Source: Bacteroidia bacterium
GTDB lineage: Bacteria; Bacteroidota; Bacteroidia; Chitinophagales; Saprospiraceae
Assembly (NCBI GenBank): GCA_030431945.1
Contig: JAUIIF010000075.1
Span: 1 to 11,651, forward strand
Length of the DNA: 11,651 nucleotides
Reading direction: 5' to 3'
A program made the position numbers and the translations under genes. Positions 6,113-11,651 of this stretch are shown piece by piece. Below the pieces are notes generated by a model. It was not told the origin of the DNA. It ran no database searches and saw only the letters and a list, made by a program, of their open reading frames with translations. The stretch's first letter is position 1. Every line of letters starts with the position of its first letter.

Positions 6113-7477
6113 TTGCCTCTTAAAAAGTCCATTTCCGGTTTTCGCGGCACCATCGGCGGCAAGGCCGGTGACAACCTCACCCCTGAAGACATTGTCACCA
6201 ATGTAGCCGGCTACGGGGCCTGGCTCCTGAAAACCGGCGCTCCCGCCAGGGTGGTTATTGGTCGTGACGGCCGGCCCAGCGGGCCGGTGGTAACGGCCCT
6301 GACGGCAGCCACCCTGCAGTGCCTCGGCATCGACGTAATTGACTGTGACTTTGCCACCACCCCCACCGTGGAGATGGCCGTGGTACAGCACCAGGCCGGA
6401 GGAGGGATCATCCTGTCCGCCAGCCATAACCCCAAGGAATACAACGCCCTGAAGCTGCTGAACAGCAAAGGAGAATTCATTTCTGCAGCAGCCGGGGCTG
6501 ACCTGATGGCCATGGCCGCCGGCGGCGACATTACCTACGCCCAGGTGGACGATCTCGGAGCCCTCAGCACCGATACTACGGCACTCGACCATCACATCAG
6601 GGCCGTTTTGGATCACCCGCTGGTCGAGGTAGCGGCCATTCAGCAGGCCGGCTTCCGGGTAGTGCTGGACGCCGTAAACAGCGTTGGCGCCATCTCTATT
6701 CCGCCCCTGTGTGCAGCCCTGGGGGTGGATTGTGCAGTCATCAACGGTGAACTGAACGGCCAGTTCGCCCATAACCCCGAGCCACTGCCGCAGCACCTGA
6801 CCGAACTGATCGATACGGTTGCTGCGGGGGACTATCACCTGGGCATCGCCGTGGACCCTGACGTGGACCGGCTGGCACTCATTGGCCCCGGTGGGCACTG
6901 GATCGGTGAGGAATACACCCTGGTGACGGTAGCGGATTACGTGCTCGGGCGGGCGCCCGGGCCCGTGGTCTCCAACCTGAGCAGCAGCCGGGCGGCAGCA
7001 GACATTGCCGCCAAATACGGCCAGGAATACCATGCCGCTGCCGTCGGGGAGGTAAACGTAGTGGCAACCATGAAAGCCGTCAATGCCGCTATTGGCGGGG
7101 AGGGTAATGGCGGCATCATCGATCCGCGCCTGCACTACGGCCGGGATTCCCTGATCGGGCTGGCCCTCGTCCTCAGCCACCTGGCAACGACCGGTAAAAC
7201 CATCAACGAACTGCGGGCCGGCTACCCGCACTACGAAATGATCAAAGACAAGAAGGAAGTGGACAAAACCTACGACCTGGAGGGGGCCTTCCAGCGGGTC
7301 CGGGCCAGATTTCCGGACGTCCGCACGAGCACCATTGATGGACTGAAGCTGGATTTCCCCGATGGCTGGGTCCACCTCCGCGCTTCGAATACCGAGCCGA
7401 TTATCCGGGTGTACGCCGAGGCGGCTACCGCTGCCCGCGCCCAGGAACTCGCCACCGGCATCAAGGAATTACTGTAA
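6113..7477 (+). CDS. glmM: Phosphoglucosamine mutase / phosphohexomutase
   Basis: A 454-residue alpha-D-phosphohexomutase. In the assigned role it converts glucosamine-6-phosphate to glucosamine-1-phosphate for UDP-GlcNAc, feeding peptidoglycan and LPS. The active-site loop is SASHNP (102-107) with phosphoserine S104; the metal loop is DPDVDR (248-253) with D248, D250, D252; the sugar loop is GEGNGGII (329-336); and the phosphate-binding loop is RASNTEPIIRVY (423-434). The start is TTG at 6113: an in-frame TAA lies at 6089-6091, no ATG or GTG stands between, and the N-terminus MPLKKSISGFRGTIGG is the conserved beginning of the family. Sequence alone does not fully exclude phosphomannomutase or phosphoglucomutase activity; the Bacteroidota group with this N-terminus is usually assigned to GlmM. 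No close partner gene on either side. Confidence 0.85.
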   Translation: MPLKKSISGFRGTIGGKAGDNLTPEDIVTNVAGYGAWLLKTGAPARVVIGRDGRPSGPVVTALTAATLQCLGIDVIDCDFATTPTVEMAVVQHQAGGGIILSASHNPKEYNALKLLNSKGEFISAAAGADLMAMAAGGDITYAQVDDLGALSTDTTALDHHIRAVLDHPLVEVAAIQQAGFRVVLDAVNSVGAISIPPLCAALGVDCAVINGELNGQFAHNPEPLPQHLTELIDTVAAGDYHLGIAVDPDVDRLALIGPGGHWIGEEYTLVTVADYVLGRAPGPVVSNLSSSRAAADIAAKYGQEYHAAAVGEVNVVATMKAVNAAIGGEGNGGIIDPRLHYGRDSLIGLALVLSHLATTGKTINELRAGYPHYEMIKDKKEVDKTYDLEGAFQRVRARFPDVRTSTIDGLKLDFPDGWVHLRASNTEPIIRVYAEAATAARAQELATGIKELL

Positions 7478-7766
7478 CCCCCGGAAAGACAACGCTTCTT
7501 CCTTGGCCTTCCGTAATAACCTGCCTTGTTTTTCCCGAGCAGCAGCGGGCAGCATGGTGGGGCGCGGCCGCCGGTGCAAACGGTGCTGAAGGAAGCCGTG
7601 AAGGTGCGCGCCAAGCCAGCAACTTTCCGGAGAGGCTGTTGTATTAGGGATACAGACGTTGGCCTACTTCGGTGGCGGGCCGGCCCGGTGGATAGCTTCC
7701 GCTTTAAATGGCCCAGGCCGCAACGTCTTCAAGAACCGGAAACTACCAACCTCAGTAAACGTAAAT
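7478..7766. other. 289-base spacer between glmM and the YjjG-type gene
   Basis: It holds copy B of the intergenic repeat in reverse orientation (7560-7581). The YjjG frame is open back to a TTG at 7659, but the extra 36 residues lie before the conserved DxD strand and look non-homologous. No convincing terminator for glmM and no clean -7 box were seen. Confidence 0.4.
7560..7581 (-). repeat. Dispersed intergenic repeat, copy B (reverse orientation)
   Basis: Read on the minus strand its core is GCACCGGCGGCCGCGCC, one base different from copy A over 22 bases. No minus-strand gene lies immediately downstream of it, so a promoter role in this orientation would only give antisense RNA to glmM. 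The centre is the palindrome GCGGCCGC. Confidence 0.7.
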
Positions 7767-8444
7767 ATGTACACCTGGCTCCTTTTTGACGCAGACAATA
7801 CCCTCTGGGACTTCAGCGCCGCCGAAGCATCCGCCCTGGAACTGACCCTGCGGCAGCGGGACATTGACTGGTCTGACGAAGTGCTCGGGCAGTACCGCCT
7901 GATCAATCACCGCGCCTGGTCCGATTACGAGCGGGGGGTATTGCCGAAGGAACAACTTCGTACCATTCGCTTCCAGCGCTTACTGGAACATTACCGGCTC
8001 GACCATCCGGCGGAGGAACTGTCCTTCGATTACCGGACCTACCTCTCCGAATCCACCCATATGCTGGACGGCGCGGTAGATTTGCTCAATAAATTACGGG
8101 GCAAATACCGGCTGGGACTGGTAACGAACGGACTGAAGGAAGTACAGCGCCCGCGGCTGGCCAATACCGGTCTGGGGGAATATTTTGAATTTGTCGTTAT
8201 TTCGGATGAAATAGGGGTGGCCAAGCCACACGCCGGCTTCTGGGACCACGCCTACGACCAGATGGAAGGTGTGGAGAAGAACAAGGTGCTCGTCATCGGA
8301 GACAACCCCAACGCTGACGTAAAGGGCGCCCTGGATTACGGGTTCCACGCCTGCTGGCTGCGACACCCCGGCGTAGCCGACCGCAAGGGCCTGGGGGAAA
8401 CCTACCGGATCCGGGACATCCGGGAACTGGCTCATCAGTTGTAA
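7767..8444 (+). CDS. YjjG/YfnB-type HAD nucleotidase (noncanonical pyrimidine nucleotidase family)
   Basis: A 225-residue HAD-superfamily subfamily IA hydrolase. The four motifs are in order: I, FDADNTLW with nucleophile D8 and D10; II, LVTNGLK with T120; III, VAKPHAGFW with K153; IV, VIGDNPNADVKGA with D179 and D184. The helical cap occupies about residues 18-90. Members such as E. coli YjjG dephosphorylate pyrimidine nucleoside monophosphates and are thought to clear modified nucleotides; whether that holds here is inference from the DADNTLWDF motif and cap length. Start chosen at the ATG at 7767, directly ahead of the first beta strand; the leader is A-rich. It precedes nth by 98 bases, and that spacer carries a repeat and candidate promoter, so the two are probably not a tight operon. 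Confidence 0.85.
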   Translation: MYTWLLFDADNTLWDFSAAEASALELTLRQRDIDWSDEVLGQYRLINHRAWSDYERGVLPKEQLRTIRFQRLLEHYRLDHPAEELSFDYRTYLSESTHMLDGAVDLLNKLRGKYRLGLVTNGLKEVQRPRLANTGLGEYFEFVVISDEIGVAKPHAGFWDHAYDQMEGVEKNKVLVIGDNPNADVKGALDYGFHACWLRHPGVADRKGLGETYRIRDIRELAHQL

Positions 8445-8490
8445 AGAGAACCATCCGGGGCCAGGCAAAGGCTGCCGGCTCCTGCTAACT

Positions 8491-8498
8491 TAACTTAG
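8491..8498 (+). promoter_or_regulatory. Candidate -7 box for nth, overlapping repeat copy C
   Basis: TAACTTAG matches TAnnTTTG at seven of eight bases and directly precedes the GC-rich repeat core. It would give a leader of about 40 bases ending in an A-rich run before the nth ATG. No -33 TTTG was found. Confidence 0.4.
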
Positions 8499-8514
8499 CA
8501 CCTGCGGCCGCGCC
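8498..8514 (+). repeat. Dispersed intergenic repeat, copy C
   Basis: Core GCACCTGCGGCCGCGCC, identical to copies A and B except at the sixth base. The left flank (TTA before GCACC) differs slightly from the TTT of the other two. This copy would cover the predicted 5' end of the nth transcript, 28 bases ahead of the ATG. Confidence 0.7.
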
Positions 8515-8542
8515 ACTACGCCCCGAACGAAAAAAAACAAGC

Positions 8543-9199
8543 ATGACCAAAGCTGAAAAAGCGGCTGGCATTCACCGCATTCTGGAGGAATATTACCCGA
8601 CGGTTCCCATCCCCCTTGACCATACTGACCCCTACACCCTACTGGTAGCGGTACTGCTATCTGCGCAGTGTACGGACGTACGCGTCAATCAGGTAACTCC
8701 GCACCTTTGGGCACTGACGGACAAGCCGGAAGAAATGATGCACCTCGACGTGGACGACATTCGGGAAATCATCCGTCCGTGCGGCTTATCGCCGCGGAAG
8801 AGTAAAGCCATTAAGGAGCTGAGCCGGATCATTACGGAAGACTACGGTGGCGTAGTGCCCCAGGATTGGGCTGCGCTGGAAGCATTGCCCGGGGTTGGAC
8901 ACAAAACGGCATCCGTGGTAATGAGTCAGGCCTTTGGGGTGCCCGCCTTTCCCGTAGACACGCACATTCACCGCCTGGCTTACCGGTGGGGGCTGACCAC
9001 CGGGAAGAACGTGGAACAGACGGAGAAAGACCTGAAGCGGCTCTTCCCCGAAGAAAGCTGGAACAAATTGCACTTGCAGATCATTTTTTTTGGGCGTGAG
9101 TACTGCCCGGCGCGTGGACATAAAATGCTGGAGTGCCCCATTTGTGCCACCTACGGGAGAAAGTCCTTGTTAAGGGCGGAAGAAAAAACGAACAGATAA
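8543..9199 (+). CDS. nth: Endonuclease III (DNA glycosylase/AP lyase)
   Basis: A 218-residue base-excision repair enzyme that removes oxidised pyrimidines and nicks abasic sites. The helix-hairpin-helix is LPGVGHKTA (115-123) with catalytic-type K121, followed by VDTHIHRL with D139; LLSAQCTD (38-45) is the usual N-terminal signature. The C-terminal iron-sulfur region is unusual: C188, C198 and C201 are present with X9 and X2 spacing, whereas the classic cluster needs C-X6-C-X2-C-X5-C. The fourth Cys is absent; the sequence goes on as ATYGRKSLL. I believe relatives in this phylum share this loss, so a cluster may be absent without loss of activity. ATG start preceded by an A-rich leader. It lies 32 bases ahead of the lamin-tail gene, which could be co-transcribed. 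Confidence 0.92.
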   Translation: MTKAEKAAGIHRILEEYYPTVPIPLDHTDPYTLLVAVLLSAQCTDVRVNQVTPHLWALTDKPEEMMHLDVDDIREIIRPCGLSPRKSKAIKELSRIITEDYGGVVPQDWAALEALPGVGHKTASVVMSQAFGVPAFPVDTHIHRLAYRWGLTTGKNVEQTEKDLKRLFPEESWNKLHLQIIFFGREYCPARGHKMLECPICATYGRKSLLRAEEKTNR

Positions 9200-9231
9200 C
9201 ATTTCATCCGTAGTTTAACCGCTGATCATAT

Positions 9232-10053
9232 ATGTACCCCATGCTGCTACCGAACCGAACGCCGTTACTGCCCTTGCGACTCCTTTTTTGCTGTTTGCTG
9301 AGTTGCGGCAGCCTGGCCCTGCAGGCCAGGTCAGCAGATACGATTCCAGCCCTGGACATCGTCATCAACGAGATCGTAGCCTCTAACGATTCCATCAGCG
9401 GTGTGGGTGATTTGACCGGAGATTATGACGATTGGATAGAGTTGTACAATACCACGGGTAGTGCCATTGATTTGTCGAACGTCTTTTTGTCGGACAAAGC
9501 AGACAACCTGCAGAAGTGGCAATTCCCCGCCGGCTCCACCCTGCCGGCCTTTGGCTACGTTATTGTCTGGGCGGATGAGGATGGCGGAGACCCGGGCCTG
9601 CACGCCAACTTTAAGCTGAGTAAAGAAGGGGAGGCACTTTACCTCACCAATGCCGATGGCAGTTTTATTGACTCGCTCAACTTCGGTCCGCAGGAAACCA
9701 ACGTGGCCCTTGCGCGGGTTCCGAACGGCACGGGACCGTTCATCATGCAGCACATGACCTGGAAATTCAGTAACGACACCCCCGTGGCTACGGCGGGCGT
9801 ACGCCCGGCACTGGAGGCACGGGCCTACCCCAACCCGGCGACCGAGATGCTGCGGGTAAGCATTGAGGACAGCCCTGAGGGGCCGTACTTCCTGGAAGTC
9901 TATGCCGCCGCCGGCCCGCAGCTGATGATGGCTCAACGAGTCCGTGCAAACGAAGCCACCATTGCCGTTGGTGCGCTTCCTGCCGGGCTGTACTTATTGA
10001 AGATCAGGAGCAGGCAGGGGCAAACGACCACGGTGCGATTTGTGAAACGTTAA
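9232..10053 (+). CDS. Secreted lamin-tail-domain protein with a type IX secretion C-terminal tail
   Basis: A 273-residue exported protein. A signal peptide covers about 1-35 (basic Arg residues, then a Leu-rich core). Residues 41-160 form a lamin-tail (LTD) Ig-like fold: DIVINEIVASND, then DDWIELYNTTGSAIDLSNVFLSD (67-89), PAFGYVIVWADED (105-117) and LSKEGEALYLTNADGSFIDSL (129-149). After a short linker, residues 195-273 form the sorting tail: EARAYPNPATEMLRV near 195-209 and GLYLLKIRSRQG with a final TVRFVKR. The tail directs outer-membrane passage by the Por/T9SS machinery and probably surface attachment or release. No catalytic domain is present, so adhesion or binding is a guess. A second ATG three codons in (9241) is possible. 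The SCG in the signal core is a poor lipobox match. Confidence 0.88.
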   Translation: MYPMLLPNRTPLLPLRLLFCCLLSCGSLALQARSADTIPALDIVINEIVASNDSISGVGDLTGDYDDWIELYNTTGSAIDLSNVFLSDKADNLQKWQFPAGSTLPAFGYVIVWADEDGGDPGLHANFKLSKEGEALYLTNADGSFIDSLNFGPQETNVALARVPNGTGPFIMQHMTWKFSNDTPVATAGVRPALEARAYPNPATEMLRVSIEDSPEGPYFLEVYAAAGPQLMMAQRVRANEATIAVGALPAGLYLLKIRSRQGQTTTVRFVKR

Positions 10054-10072
10054 TAATCCCCTCCTCCTTACG

Positions 10073-10099
10073 TAACTTGCACTCCGGCGGATAGCCGCC
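10073..10099 (+). promoter_or_regulatory. Candidate promoter and start-site hairpin for the 7TM-HD gene
   Basis: TAACTTGC (10073-10080) resembles the -7 consensus and is followed by a perfect 5-bp stem, GGCGG (10086-10090), loop ATAG, CCGCC (10095-10099). It would give a leader of about 80 bases. The nearest TTTG upstream (10039-10042) is too far away for a normal -33 element. Confidence 0.35.
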
Positions 10100-10168
10100 A
10101 AAGGACCAACAGATAAGCTAACCATTCAGACCTCCTCCCCCAATACCCGTTCCCGTACGACCCGCCGG

Positions 10169-11651
10169 ATGCTCCGTTGGCTCCTCGGCTTGTCGGCAGT
10201 ATTAATCATCAGTCTGCTGTACCCGAAAAACCTGAAGTTTCCCTTTGAGTTTGAGCGGGGCCAGAAGTGGCGCTATTCCAGTCTGGCGGCGCCCTACGAC
10301 ATCCCCGTGCTGAAGGAAGTAGAAGTCTATGAAACAGAAAAGGAATCGGTAGAGAAAAGCAGTACGCCGGTCTATCGTCTTAATCAGGAGATTGCACGCA
10401 ACGCCCGGGCGTTGTTTCTGGAGGAGTTCAGGATCCGGCTTGATTCAGCTAAGGCCCGGAATGAGAACCGTGATGTACTCCGCCAGCCTGAGCGGCATCG
10501 CCGCTACGGATTGCGGGTTATTGACAAGCTTTACAACCAGGGCATCATCAAAGCCAGATCGGAAGAGGAAGTACAGGGTATGGCTACCGTGATTACCATC
10601 CTGAGTGGTAATGAACAGCGGCAGCGCACCTTGTCACAATTACTGACCCCTGGCGACGCCCGGGCCTGGTTGCAGGACAGTCTTTTCTACACCAACCTCA
10701 AGTCTCCGGAATTCCTCCTGGAACTGTTGGAAGACAAGTTCACCCACAATCTTTTTTACAGCGACTCGCTGACGGTAAAACTTCGGGCAGACGCCATTGC
10801 AGCCGTCAGCCCGTTCAATGACCTCATCCGGCAGGGAGAGGTCATTATCAACCAAGGCAGTAACGTTACGGATCAGGACTACCAGGAATTGATCAGTTAC
10901 CGCAGGCTTTACAATCAGAGCCTGAGCACCCAGACAACGTTTTGGAGTGTATTCGGGGGGTATGCCGTCCAGATTGGTTTGGTCGTGTTACTGATGTTCC
11001 TCTACATCCGCTCCTTTTTTCCGCTCCTATACAGCCGGATAAAGAACCTGATTTTCATCGTTATGTGGTTGGTGCTCTACGCCCTGCTGGTCCGAACGGT
11101 GGAGCTTAGCCCTGGCGTAAGTACCTACCTGGTCCCCTTTTGCATCGTCCCGGTCATCATTCGTATTTTCTTTACGGAACGACTTGCATTTTTTGTCCAC
11201 GTCTGTGTTGTACTCATCGCCAGTTTTCTGACGAATCTTGGGTACAACTTTACTTTTTTGAGTTTGATGGCCGGTGTGGTGGTAATTGTCATGGACATTG
11301 ACACCAGGGATTGGGGGCGTTTTTTCCGCAGCCTGTTACTGCTCTTCGGTTTTTATTTTGTCGGCTTTATTGGTCTGGAACTGATGCGGGGCGGCACCTG
11401 GAGTACGGTTAATTACCCGACGATCGGCTGGATTGCCGGTAATGTTTTCCTGTGCTTGCTGGCGATACCGCTGATTCCGCTGCTGGAGCGCATTTTCGGT
11501 TTTATTTCTCCCATCACCCTGGGAGAACTTAGTGACATGAATCAATCGCTGCTGGAGCGTCTTGCCCGCCAGGCACCCGGCACCTGGCAGCATTCCCTTA
11601 ACGTGGCGAATATGTCGGAGCAAGCAGCCCGCGCCATTGGCGCGGATGCCC
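10169..11651 (+). CDS. 7TM-HD (PgpH-like) cyclic-di-AMP phosphodiesterase, 3' end cut by the window
   Basis: 494 residues are visible. The layout is that of the 7TMR-HDED/7TM_7TMR_HD/HD family: an N-terminal membrane segment (3-19), a large extracytoplasmic domain (20-255) ending in the typical GEVIINQGSNVTDQDYQEL (223-241), then seven membrane segments (about 260-280, 293-310, 316-333, 339-357, 362-377, 386-404, 418-440), and the beginning of the cytoplasmic HD domain: LLERLARQAPGTWQHSLNVAN (461-481) with the first metal-type H475. The HD pair and the rest lie beyond the edge. Characterised members (PgpH) hydrolyse cyclic di-AMP and so affect potassium, turgor and cell wall. The start at ATG 10169 is the first standard start in a frame open from 10076; a non-ATG start with a longer basic tail cannot be excluded. 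Confidence 0.88.
   Translation, partial: MLRWLLGLSAVLIISLLYPKNLKFPFEFERGQKWRYSSLAAPYDIPVLKEVEVYETEKESVEKSSTPVYRLNQEIARNARALFLEEFRIRLDSAKARNENRDVLRQPERHRRYGLRVIDKLYNQGIIKARSEEEVQGMATVITILSGNEQRQRTLSQLLTPGDARAWLQDSLFYTNLKSPEFLLELLEDKFTHNLFYSDSLTVKLRADAIAAVSPFNDLIRQGEVIINQGSNVTDQDYQELISYRRLYNQSLSTQTTFWSVFGGYAVQIGLVVLLMFLYIRSFFPLLYSRIKNLIFIVMWLVLYALLVRTVELSPGVSTYLVPFCIVPVIIRIFFTERLAFFVHVCVVLIASFLTNLGYNFTFLSLMAGVVVIVMDIDTRDWGRFFRSLLLLFGFYFVGFIGLELMRGGTWSTVNYPTIGWIAGNVFLCLLAIPLIPLLERIFGFISPITLGELSDMNQSLLERLARQAPGTWQHSLNVANMSEQAARAIGADA

Noticed and set aside
6065..7375. 436-codon open frame on the minus strand opposite glmM
   Set aside because: It is antisense to a protein with all catalytic motifs. 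Its translation is low-complexity and unlike any family; GC-rich codon use creates such shadows.
2599..7581. Copies A and B as terminal inverted repeats of a transposon carrying PBP, PAP2 and glmM
   Set aside because: No transposase, no target duplication seen, and a third copy lies outside; the cargo is core envelope genes.
7659..7766. TTG-initiated extension of the YjjG-type protein
   Set aside because: The family begins right at the DxD strand; the 36 extra residues are not conserved-looking.
9286..9309. Lipobox in the signal peptide of the lamin-tail protein
   Set aside because: LLSCG is only a partial match and the T9SS tail fits a signal-peptidase I substrate better.
1..11651. tRNA, rRNA, CRISPR arrays, riboswitches and strong intrinsic terminators
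   Set aside because: Looked for by eye on both strands; no cloverleaf, regular repeat-spacer pattern, or GC stem with T run was found.

Overview
The window looks like chromosomal DNA of a Bacteroidota bacterium, probably Saprospiria/Lewinella-like or a neighbouring lineage; the lineage below phylum is inference. The reasons are a small secreted protein with a lamin-tail domain and a type IX secretion C-terminal tail, -7 boxes of the Bacteroidota type (TAnnTTTG), the general lack of Shine-Dalgarno sequences, and sequence flavour of the housekeeping proteins. Most of the window is GC-rich. The left end (about 120-680) is clearly AT-richer.

Layout, left to right: the 5' end of an unrecognised minus-strand gene (1-120); an AT-rich divergent spacer; a GxxExxY-family PD-(D/E)XK protein on plus (230-679); a minus-strand pair made of uroporphyrinogen-III synthase hemD (769-1449) downstream of an NYN-nuclease/cold-shock fusion (1519-2469); a 303-base spacer; a class A penicillin-binding protein on plus (2773-5340), convergent with a PAP2 membrane phosphatase on minus (5350-5913); a GlmM-type phosphohexomutase starting at TTG (6113-7477); a YjjG-type HAD nucleotidase (7767-8444); endonuclease III (8543-9199); a lamin-tail/T9SS secreted protein (9232-10053); and a truncated 7TM-HD (PgpH-like) c-di-AMP phosphodiesterase running off the right edge (10169-11651).

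Functionally there is an envelope theme. GlmM makes a precursor for UDP-GlcNAc, the class A PBP polymerises and crosslinks peptidoglycan, PAP2 proteins can recycle lipid pyrophosphate carriers, and c-di-AMP controls turgor and cell wall. HemD, Nth, YjjG and the NYN protein are haem, DNA repair, nucleotide and RNA functions. Most genes are separated by real spacers with their own candidate promoters, so there is little sign of one large operon.

No defence island, CRISPR array, rRNA/tRNA, IS element or prophage was seen. The least explained signal is a 17-base intergenic motif, GCACCNGCGGCCGCGCC, present three times (2603, 7565 reversed, 8498). Other points are hairpins sitting directly after -7 boxes, lineage-type or gene-specific loss of catalytic/ligand residues (Nth fourth Cys, PAP2 motif C3 Arg, PBP GT51 second Glu), and the NYN-CSD fusion.
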